Below are positions 45,101-57,100 of a stretch of 64,000 bases of DNA, piece after piece; within the stretch, counting starts at the first letter, position 1; every line of letters starts with the position of its first letter. The DNA lies in NCBI RefSeq assembly GCF_032884065.1, contig NC_088873.1:38489823-38553822 (forward strand), in the 5' to 3' direction. Source of the stretch: Artemia franciscana (lineage: Eukaryota > Arthropoda > Branchiopoda > Anostraca > Artemiidae). The position numbers and the translations under genes are program-made. Under the pieces are notes generated by a model that saw only the letters and a program-made list of their open reading frames with translations, was not told the DNA's origin and searched no databases.

Positions 45101-48100
45101 TTTTCCAAAATTGATCCATTAAAAGCTGTACTTTATCCTGAAAGGGGGGGGGGGGGTAAACGCCCTAATATCAAGGATAATTCTATTTTGCTGTGGAAAG
45201 CAAACTCTCTTAAAAAAAAAATAACAGCACAATTGCTAATTACTTCAAAGAGGGTAAAAAGTTAGACAGAAAATGGGCTAATAATTGGGCAGTGACTTGA
45301 CCGGATAATGGCACGCTGTAAAATCCCCCAAAAAAGGCTTCACACATGTATCTAGATTCTTAATAAATGTCCTACTTTTGCCAGAAATCCCAAGAAACCA
45401 TGGGGAAATTAAACATTTCACAAAGTTTCGGGGGGGGCCCGAAGCCCCTCCCCCCTGCGTACGTGCCAGCCCCTTGATTATAAAATCCACTAATACGCCT
45501 TCTTTATAAGTTTTCTTTGATGTTTATTCTATGGTTAATTGGTTATAGCAACTCACATATAGATCTACCAAATTGGGTTCCATATGTCTTTGTTTTCATC
45601 ACAATGAAACAGAGAGTCTACTTGTAAACAATCTTGCGACTCAAAAACTTTTTGTTTTTACTTTTTGCTGGTTTAAAGTTTTACACAGGAGGTTTTGAAA
45701 TCGATCATTCTTTAAAAAGATGGTATCTGTCTCCCCAGAAATAAGAAACAATACGAAGAAACTTACAATAACTTACCACGAACTTACGATAAACTTACCA
45801 AATTACGTCATAGAGGCAAACCAGTGAAGTAAAAGCATCTTTTAAATCGACAATCAGCTCCTTTTTGGTTTAAACCCCTTCAAAAAGTGAGGTTCTGCCT
45901 ATTACGAACCTTTTTTGTTGATGTTTTCCCTTATTTTAGAATATTGAATTCAGGCTGTCTCGGCAGTTGACTTATTCTAGAATATGATTTATCATAGAAA
46001 ATAATAGTAAATCAGATTTGAATGTTTTTATTTTTAAACTGTTACTGTTAAACCCTAAGGTAATATCTTATATTTCCACACCTCTAAGATAGCACCCAGA
46101 AACGTTCCGAGGTGATCTCAAAGAGAGAATAAGCAGGGGAAAGTATGTTCAACTATAGTTCTTCATACCTACATTTTCCTGTGGATCCTCCCTCTCAAAA
46201 CAGCTTTGAGAAATAATGGTTCTCAACTCTTTCTTTTATACCAACAACATACCTAGCGGTCAGTTTAAAGGAGTCAGAGACCTGGTTAAATTTAAAACAA
46301 TTTTTTTGGTAATACCTGAGAAGTCCTAGGTAGTATTGTAAACTTTTGAATGCAATCTAGGTACTAAAAATGCTATGTATTTAAATGTAATTGAGGTCAA
46401 GATGTCTTTGTAGAACACTGGGCTCTAGGATTCTAAGTAGAACGCTAAGGTTTGTAGAATTTATGATGTTTGTCTTCTGTAAAGAAAAGTAGGATATTGG
46501 GTTTATTACCAAAAAGGTAAAATATTTCAAAGGGCCAAAGTTCTAGCAAAATATAGACAAACATGTTTCTCAGGGTCAAGTTCTAAAGACCTTAAGAACC
46601 ATTCATAAGTGGATGGATATTCAGTTTCTATTCGTGAATGAAACAAGATCATTTCCTGAATGGAACAGGATCAGTCCCTGAATGGTATATTCAGTTTCTC
46701 TTTAGACTTAATTGAGTCAAGTTATGTTGTACCTCCTCCAACGAGAACCCTAAGCTCTGAACGATTCGGTTACTTGCTTGCCATTACTAGATACTTATTA
46801 AAGTAAACTCACGACATCACCAAAAGGTTTACAGTAAATAGTTGTCAACTGCTTTTGTGGCACTACTCAGACCACTCATAGACACGGAACAAATTACTCA
46901 TCATCATTACCATCGTTTTATAAATAAATTATCACAAATAACTGGCCAGAGCCCAGAAAAAGACAGGGTAAAAATCAAGAAAAACGAAAAAGAAACAACA
47001 AAAATAAAAAGATATTTTGACAACTACTAGTAAGGGACAAACAGAAATAACTGAAGATGGGAAGACTTCTGGCATTCAGTAGAAAACTCACGAATGCGCT
47101 CCTCAATAAACCCAACCGGGTTTACCAGTTGTTACTTTCTTTGCAGAAAAGGGTCACTTGTCCAAGTTGGAAGTTCTATTAAATCCTTCGCCAATTTAAA
47201 ATAAGAATCAATTAAAATAAAGCAATTTAAATTCGCTTTCTCTTGAAAATACCAAACAGGAGCAAGGGTAAGTAAGTGAGGAATTGTTAGGCTATTATAT
47301 AATTGAGAACGGTGATTGAAGGTAGTTTCAAATTGATTTGAACCTACTTTATTAACGATGTTATAAACGTAACTAGGGAGAGGCTCGCCATCCTGCAATC
47401 CCCCTCCCTGAAATCCCAAATGTTCGCTAATGTAGGGCACTTTTTATGTAAGTTATAAAATAAAAAGTGTTTTTTTGTCATTAGAATCTCCAGAAGAAAA
47501 AAACTGTGTCCATGTCAGAAGGAGATAGCTATTTTTTGTGCGCTATATTTATTATTTAATAATTTCTTATTTAAATGATTCATTGTAAAGTTAAAATAAT
47601 ATTTTTTCAAATAACTATTAATTTGACTGACTTATTTGACAAAATAAATTAGAAGCTGCTTGAGCGTTAAACCACGAAATATTCGTATATTCGTAATGCG
47701 GCAATTCGTAGTTGTTGCGACAAAAGTTCGGCTGGGGTAGTTTGTTTTTTAAACAGATTGATGACTTAATATAGGTTTTGTTTATGCAATTAAAAATGAA
47801 CCACAAATTCACTTCGAATGCCAAAACCGCAAAATATTATGTTTCTAATTTTAATTTTCTTAAAGGAGTTAACGAACTTAAATATAGTATGTGCTTTCTC
47901 GTATTAATATCTCCAGAACCTTGCCCATAACCCAGCAATAAAATTATTTTTTTAAGTTAGACTAAGGCCTATGACTTTATGTTCAGAAAATGGTATGTGA
48001 ACATGGGCATACGCATTAGACGATGAAAAAAAGATATAAACAAAGATAAACAAATGTTTAGATGGACCAAATCATGTTGAGTCACACCTTTTGGCCTAAT

Positions 48101-51100
48101 TTGATGACTGTTCAACCCATCACTTAAATCAGTTGATAACCAACAACAATTGTCAGCTATTTTTCCAACAGCTCAACTTACATTTTGTTGCAGGTTGTGG
48201 TCAGAAACGCCAAAAATTATTTGTCAGATCTTTTTGTCTAAGGCTTTTGGTGAGGTCTCTCTCTAGTAGACTAATATAGCTTCTGGGAGGAGGTTGGCCC
48301 CCACTTTTTTTTCTTTTGTGCAGGTTAGAATATACTTTTATCGTTTATTTGTATATAAATTGTCATATTATCTGTCTTTTTTCGGTGTTGGTTAATTTTA
48401 ATAATACTTTGGTAATAATTTGGCCATAAACTTGGTAATTTTTTACAGGTATCCGACAGTTATGACAGAGTGAGTCAAGCTTTTGACGTGGATTTAATTA
48501 AAGAATATGTCCCTGCACCTTGGCTGACCCTTGTTCGGGTAAGTTCTTTATTCGCTACATTCAGGTGCCACTACGACCATTGCCGCTGCAAGCTTTCTTC
48601 AGCCTGAAAGTTTGGCAAACTGATAAATCAGGTCGCTTTAGCAATTTAACATTTGTTTAATGCGAATTAAATATAATATTTCAATTAGTAATTTAATAAT
48701 TAAAAACTGCAAGAGCCATTGACTATAGAGCGTTGCTAAGCAAAATTTGAAATTTCAAAACAAGTCTGATTACAAGCTATCTTTTCGATTTCAAGTAAAA
48801 ACCGTAATTGGATCCAACGAAAGTCACTCTAAAAAAAGACCGATTTTACGGTTAGAGGAATTTCTAATTAATTCGATGATAAGACGGACCAGATTAGTAT
48901 ACGAATAAGAAAAGAATTCACAGAGAGTTCAAAAAAAGCACAAATGAAACTACTGAACATTTTGATGAAAAAATATCTTTTGTTATTAGCCCAATTTGAA
49001 ATAAAATAGAAAACGAGAAAATGTACAATTAATGTTTTATGTTTCGTGGTTTCACTGGGAAGTGGTGAATAACTACAAAAAATAACTAGGGGGAAGTGTC
49101 CCCCTCCACTCATACATGACACCCCTTTATGCAAGTACTTCCAAATTCCCTCGTTAAGAAAGAAACGTTAAAAGGCATTACTTAGGTTGAGTTCCAATCA
49201 AACAAATTAATTTTATTCGGTCATTTAGTTAATTCAATAAAAGTCTTAAGAATGTATTCAAGTATTAAGTTAAACATAGAAATTCAAATACAAAGTCAAA
49301 CATAGTTTCCTCTCAAAGAGTCGGGAGCAACCCTTTAGATTTGTAATTTAGTTCTTTGCGTAAGCGAAAGTTTATTAATCAGTACACAGTCAACTGTATA
49401 GCATTAGTATTAGGGGTTGGGTTAAGCCCAGGCATGGGAAAAGTTCCCTTACATATAAAATATTTTTATATGTAAAAATGGTATTTCAGACAAAATCTAC
49501 CAACAACTTTCACAGGGCATGAAAACTGCCAAGTAGCATTGGTACTATGCTACCCCACCTTTGCACTTCGGGTTAAGCCTTTTATCTCAATATCTATATT
49601 TGGTCAGAAACTTGCAAAGAAGAGGAGTTTCGGGCCCATGCCCCTCCCCTCCAGAATATTCAGATGTTTATAATTGGTCCTTTTTTTTATGTAATTTGGT
49701 TGTTTTTCACTTTTGTTTTATTTATTTTTTTGTTTTATACTTTTGTTTTAAAAAGTATTTCTTCTGCTAAAAAGTGTTCCTTTGTAAATTATAAAAGACC
49801 TACATTTTATGATCACATTTTATATTAAAATGATCACATTTGATCACACTGATCACACTTTTATGATCACACAATGATCACATCACCAAATGATCACATT
49901 TTATATTAGGTCAAAAGTGAACACTACCGCGCCCTTGCCCACAGTCAAACTGGAAAAACCCTTCTTCTATATAAGGGTGAACTGGGACCACTGGTGAAAG
50001 AAACATTGGGCTATATGTATGCAGGAAGTCCAACTGAATTCACAACTGTTGATATCCGAATACCAAAGAATTTTGAGGAAAAAAGAATTTTAGGTAAGTT
50101 GTGCTATTGGTTAATTAACAAGTATTTCTAATCCTCGTTGCAAGAGACAAAAGGTCAAAGGAGGAAGGGACAACGAAAAGGCAAAAGAGTAAAATGAGAA
50201 CCACTTAATGAACATTCCTAGGAACAAAGAATTTCTGAAAAAAAAAAGAACTAAACAAGACCAAATTTAAAAATAAAAAAACTAAAAATACTTGGGAGTC
50301 ACTGAAAGGTGGTATGCTGGCCCAGGTCACTTGTAGGCTTTTTTTTAATGAAAACCTTTTTTATTTATGGATACATGTTTTAGCTTTCAGTATCACAGCA
50401 CCGGTCTTTTCTAATTATTTTTCTTATCCTGATAAAAGAAATTGAATCTTACTGTCGTGATTTTCCTCTTCATTAAAAACAGAAAACAATAATTACTAAT
50501 AAAATTAATCCATATTTTCATAAAGTATAAGCTCTCTTCATTTCCATGGCTATAAACGACACAACTGTACTATTATAAACCTCATATTCTGACAACTAGT
50601 TCTCCGAGTAGGAATTCCGAGGGTTGGAGGCCTTGTGCCATGACGAATCCTTAGGGGGAGCTAGGGGTTTTGAACCCGAATCCTCCGAAATATTTGTCTG
50701 ACTCGTTAAAACGTATTAACACATTTAAGATTTCTTTTTGAAGTTTTTTGTACCCCCCCCCCCAAAAAAAAAATACTACCCCTCCTGAACAGCAATCCCA
50801 AATACGCCCTTGCCCTAACACATAAATGTTCCCAAAGATAAACCTGGGTCTTGACAGGAGACGGATTTCGCTTTGATTGGCAAATTTCTTTTCGCTCAAT
50901 AAAAGGAGTCTTAATGTAGGCAAATATTTGGTTCGTTTTTTGGGGGGATAAAAGTTGAAAAAAGTACCTGATTTTGGTCGGTAATTTTATGCCTGAAATA
51001 AAAGCTTCTTAATGTATTGGTAAAAATATAATATTAAAAAACTGGGTTCTGACAGAAGTCAAATTTTGTATTGACAGGATAATTTTGTTTTGACAGGCAG

Positions 51101-54100
51101 ATTCCACGTTTTTCGAAAAAAATAGTTATTAAAATTTTTAAAAATATTTACGAAAACTACCATATTTTACCGAACAAGATTTAAATTGAACGTTTTCGCT
51201 TGATGGTTTTAGGGTATTAAAAAGTAGAGTTGTGACAAAGAGTCAAACTTTAGCGTGAAGAGCAAGGTGATGAAGAGGGGACAACTCCTTTACTATACGG
51301 AATAATTTCTGTTCGTTTTAAGTTTTAATGTCGCTCCTTACTGACCCAGAAGACGGGTGCAGTTCGAGGGCATCATAAATGCCACTCCTTCCATTTCAAC
51401 GAGTCAAAATTTACCGTAGCTTTTAAATCTATTAATATACGAGGTATCAAAATAGTCTCTAAAATATATTCTCTGGTACACAGTGAAGGTCCGGTTTTTT
51501 ACTCTTGTCGTAAATGCAGAATAGATGGAATGTGGAAGTACGACTTTGGTGAATTTAAAAGTGGATAATCGTCCTTTGGCAGGTGTATCTGATCGGTTGG
51601 AAGGTCACAACGCTGTTTTTTTCTTTGAGCGTTATGACCGTCGTATCAGAGGTGGAGTTGATTAAAACATATCTTCTGGAGGAAGTAATAGATTTTTACC
51701 TGATTAGATACCATATAAAATAGAAAAATAGAATGTGGCAGCCAGGGCCTTATCCAGGATTTATGTCCGGGGGAGGTTTATTTTCGGGGGAGGGGACGTT
51801 TACAAGAAAACTTAAAATAGAGTATCAAAATTATCAGAGAAATATTTGGGAGGGAGGGTCAAAGCCTCCAGCCCCCCCGGATGCGGCTTTGGTGGAAGCA
51901 GTTAAACAGCTACCAAGTACCCCGTGGTGCTTTTGGGGGAATATATGTTTCAGTTTTTAAATTAGAGATGCAGCATAATTTTTTTCCAGATCTAGAGGGA
52001 TTATAACCCCCATTCCCCAATTAGTGCACCCTGTAGTCATCTAACAAAGATATTCAGAAATAAGTAGTATGTCCCTATCAGTGGAATAGGACCAACACAA
52101 AACTCTAAAATTCTTAGGGGAACGAATATGCATGAAAAGAAGCACGAAAGCAAAGAAGAAAAAAAAAGAAAAAAAAGCAAAAAAAGCAAAAAAAAGCAAA
52201 AAAAGCAAAAAAAAAAGCAAAGAAAGCAAAAATATATCATATGCTGCTTGCAAGTGTTGCGATTATCACTGTTATAGCTTAGTTAATTGACGAAACATGA
52301 AATAATGAACGATTCAGAATTAAAATCTGATCCGAAAAATATATGTAACTCGATTTACTATTTTGGTCATTGTCCCTGTTTCACTGATGGGACGATATGT
52401 GGTAGTATAACTAGCAATCAAAGGGTAGGTTATAGTGTGTTAAATCGCCTTCTGGTACTGTTTTTTCGACCTCCCTCATTCTGTTCTACCCGCAAATAAT
52501 CGAGAAACTGTGATCTCAAACTGCGTTTTCTTATCATCTAACCCAGCTGCAAAGGAAAAAACTTGGGATTCATCCTTCCCTAAGGGTTGGGCCATAGGTG
52601 TTGAGCCGGGTTTCACCAGGGGGACTTCCACTACAGATCAGACCAGAATTCTAGTTCTTATGGAGGGATGAGTCACGCCTAAGCAGAGCCGTTCCTAGGG
52701 TTGGTGCTACCCAGGATAAGATTAATTACAGCACCCCCTCCCCAATTATAAGCCAGTTGCCACAACTCAAATATAAGGATATATAATATGAGCTAATATA
52801 AGTGGACAGAGTGAAAAAATTGAATCAAAGTGGGCAATTCCCAAGCTGCGGTAATCCCAAGCAACGGTGTCTGGTGCAACTACCCTGATCCCCCCTGGAA
52901 ACTGTAATGCAACTAGAATACGCTCGAGAGGGGTCATAGCCCCTGTACTCTTAGCGTCTGGGAGGTCCTGCTAGTTAGTATGTATGTTTTATTTTTATTT
53001 TTGTGGAACACAAATAAAGGTATAACCAAAACAAAGCCCTGGTCTTCTGCTTATCGCTGCATTGTTCATTAAGTCTTTTTCAAAACAATATTTAGATAAA
53101 ACATCAATGGAATTTTAAACATACACAACTCTGATTCTTGGCGAGGAAGGGGAGGCTAAATAATTTTCCTAAGAAGTAGGGGAAAACATTAAAAGATACA
53201 TTTTCAGGCCGCGATTTTCATCTGGGAAGAAGACCCTCCGCCCCCTGTATTCGTGTATGAGGGAAACGCTCTAGAAAAAAAAATTACAAATAACAGTTTG
53301 TGTTAAAACCGAATCCAGCATAAAAGGCTGTATCTAGAGGGGGGATTGAGCGTGACAAAAATGAATATCAACAAATTTAATGCATTTTTCAAGTTTTTTG
53401 TAACCCCCCCCCCCCCAAAAAAAAAAAGAAAATTCCCCCCATGAACAAAAAATCCTGTTTAAGGCCTTGCCAACATGAAGGTTTTTTTTATTCTAAATAT
53501 AAAAGGTTAAATTCTTGTTTTCAAAGATGCGTCCGTTGCAAACCAGCTCAACCCAAATGGATTACGTTCAAATTCAAAGCGATTGGTTGGTGTCTCGGCC
53601 GGGGATATACGCAAAATAAATATGGACCCATGCAATCCAATTATTGTTTATCCCTTTCCGTTATCATTGGAAATAGGGGGATATTTTAAGTACCTTTCTA
53701 GTGAAGGATGAGTTTTGTTTGATTACAAGAATGCCACTTCCGATGATTAAAATTTTTTATGTATTGGGGTACGTTGTTCGAAAAACTAATCTGTATTCAT
53801 AGATGACCGTTTGTGACAGGCACGTAAGCAATATTTTTAATGGAGGACACTGAAAAAGTATTAAATATGTAAATTATTATAAAATGTAGGATACTAAGGA
53901 AGAAATAATAAAACAAATTTTTACGGGGTTACGGGGTCCTTACTTTAGTGAGCAAAGAGCTATGGGTGAGTCACTTTCACTGTAAACTTTGAGTTTATCG
54001 TCTGAGAACTGTGTACAATAGTCTAAAATACGTAGAGGTAAAACGAGTAACAGACAGGGTTGCCACCCGATGAAAAAAATCACTAGATTTTAGTATTTTT

Positions 54101-57100
54101 TGTTAATAATTTTCTTCGACAATCTAGTGATTTTGGTACTGATTTAGTGGTTTATTTTCTTTAGGCAATATAACAAATCACTAGAAATAGTGTTAAATCA
54201 CTAGGGGTGCAACCCCTAGTTTCGAGTATAGTTTCTAGTAGGGGTGCAACCATACGTAAAAACACACATAGAAAAACCCACCGTATTAAATTACCTTGAA
54301 ACCCATCACATAAATGTTCTATTGCTGACGGTCGCATAAAATCCGGTGAGATTAGTCGCCCAATAAAAAAATCAAAAATGTCACGAATCTACAGACCAGC
54401 ACCTTCAAAAACCATCTCCTCCTTCAGCTACTAAAATCACCACACAAGTTAACAGGGGTCCTATAAAAGCAGCCCTACGTCCGAGTTGAGTGTGCCAACT
54501 CACGAAAACGCAGGGGAGGATTATTTTTTACTGCATTTTTTAAATGTAAATACCAAAAAGGTATTTTCTACCCGTCTGTACTAACAGATGGGGGTTTTCA
54601 GGTTTTCAAGTCTGTTGCAACATTCTCCCAACAGATGGGTCTTCATCAGAGGCGGTTTCAGAGGGGGCAAAGGGTGTTACATGCCCCGGGCGCAGAAATT
54701 TTAGGGGCACAAAATTTCAAATAAATAATCTAACGCTTATAACCAGTTTGCAATTCTTATATATATATTTTTTTTAATAAAACAAAGTAGAGGGCACAGC
54801 TGGCATCAAGGGAAAGGAAATTGAATCCAGAATTTTCGTTTTTCCTATATCTTCATCACCATTACTTGAAAATAAAAGTATTTAGACTGAATTTAATTGA
54901 GTTTTTCTTTTTAGGATTAATTGTGTGATACGGAGGTAAAGGGCTCTTTGCAAATGTAAGAGTCGCCTGTCAAATATTATTAGCAACTGCAGTGTTGGTA
55001 GCCAGAATGAGCAGTTGTTTAGGAAACTTACATAGATATCAACGTACCTCAGATCGACTATGGGCCAGGAGCGACTAAATGATTTAGCGTTAATAAGCAT
55101 AGAACGCGAAGAATTAGAAGCAATCATTTGGGTTGAGGCAATTAATAATTTTGCCAGGGCTAAAATAAAAAAAAAGCCAGATTTAAGTAAACGCAAAATT
55201 TAGTTAATAAATGAACGTCTTGTTAATAAATGAAATTTTTGTTAAAATATGGCATGAAAATTTTCGAGGCATGGTGGGGTTAATCAAGATATTGCCCCAG
55301 GATAAGAGAGGACAGAACGACAGCTGGCCATCATGGATAAACTCCTTAGGGGGGCCACTCCAAATGGAGGTGCAGCGGCTAATAAAGCTATTCTTCAATT
55401 ACTCACTGTCTATAGGTAATCTGACTGAACCGTATTTTGGCGTGTTTGTCCCATTCTCCCGATCTCAACGACATTTTAAAACATTTAGTCATGAAAAGCC
55501 TCTGAAGCACGCAAAGAAAGTCTAAGATTGCAAAGGATGTGGTACGAGCTGTGGCACCGCAAAAATAAAAATAATCCCTTCATTTTTAAAGCACTGTATC
55601 GTTTTCCTTGAAACCCAGTGAAGATTTCGAGTTATTTTTAGCCGTTTAACCGCAAAATGGTTCGTGTTTTATATGTGTTTATTTCCCTTTGGGGGGGGGG
55701 GGAAGGTTGAGCTTGGACTCAGAAACGCCCTTACTGGGTTAGGTATTGAAGGGATATTAACCAAAAAGTTTTAAACTAATATTATGATTCTTTTTTAAAG
55801 CACTAGCATATTTGCGGAAAGCCTCAGAAACACAAGAGGAAATCCAAAGATTGCAGAGGATGTGGCACGAGCTGTGGCACCACGAAAAACAATAATCTTT
55901 CATTTCTAAACCATTATATCGTTTTCTATGAAAGTCAATGAAGATTTTAAGTTATTATTAGCCCTTTAACTGCAAAACGAATTTTATTTTAATATTTGTT
56001 TATTTTTCTTGGGGGGGGGGGCTGAGCTAGGACTCAGAAACATCCTTTCCTGGGTAAGGTCTAGAAGGGATATTAATCAAAAAATTTAAGAACTAAAATC
56101 AAGATTCTTTTTACAGCACTAGCACATTTGCGGAAAGCCTCGGAAACACACGAGGAAAGCCAAAGATTACAGCGGATGTGCCGCGAGCTGAGGAGGCGAG
56201 AACAACTTGCTTTGATCCTTCGGAATGTTTACCTTGAAGCTATGGACACTTTAGCGGATGCCCAAGAAGTAGCAGAACCTTTAGATATTGACCTAGACCC
56301 ACCATCAATTATGCGTAAGGGCTATATTATTTGAATTTTAAATTTATTTGCTCCTATTAAATTTCTTGTAGCCAAATTTAGGACGGTGTCAATAATACTA
56401 TAAATTAGATAGTTTTGTTAATAAGAACCTCCTCTCCCTCGTGCTTTATGTTCATGGTTGAGGAAATATAAATGTACTGTAATTTAAATCCTTGATTTAT
56501 GTCAAAAGAGGGATGGCTTTTATCAAGTTCATCCTTAATCATCTAAGACCAAAGTTATATTACTTCTTCAGCACAGCAAGTGAGTTAGGCCAGAATTCTG
56601 GCCGTATTTTGCGACCGAACTATGGATCACATAATAAATTATAAGTTCATAAATTTTTTGCCTATTTTCTGAATTTTGCATTTGATCAAGTCCTATTTGT
56701 GATCAGATCTTGAATCCAGAGTTTTATCCGTTTTTTTTGGGGGGAGGGGGGTACAAAAACACTTTAAAAAATGCGTCAAAAGTATTTATATTTATTCTTG
56801 TTACGCTTTTATGAGTCAAAAACAAATTTTGGGGGAGGAGGGAGGTTGTTTGATCCCTCTGACCCCCTGGATACGGCCTTGCTTGAATCCCACAATTTTT
56901 TACACTTTCCGTGTATTTTTCAGCTGTTTTTACGTTGTTTTTTTTTTTTTTTTTTTAGCTGCGCCAACCTAAAAAAATTCATAATACTCAGTTGCTCTGT
57001 TTAGTTAAAATTAATACAGCATAAAATATCTCAAGTTTTTGAGTCCCCTTATTATGTTTCCAAAAATGAGGCCGGGATCCTACCACTGCAATGGTAGTCG

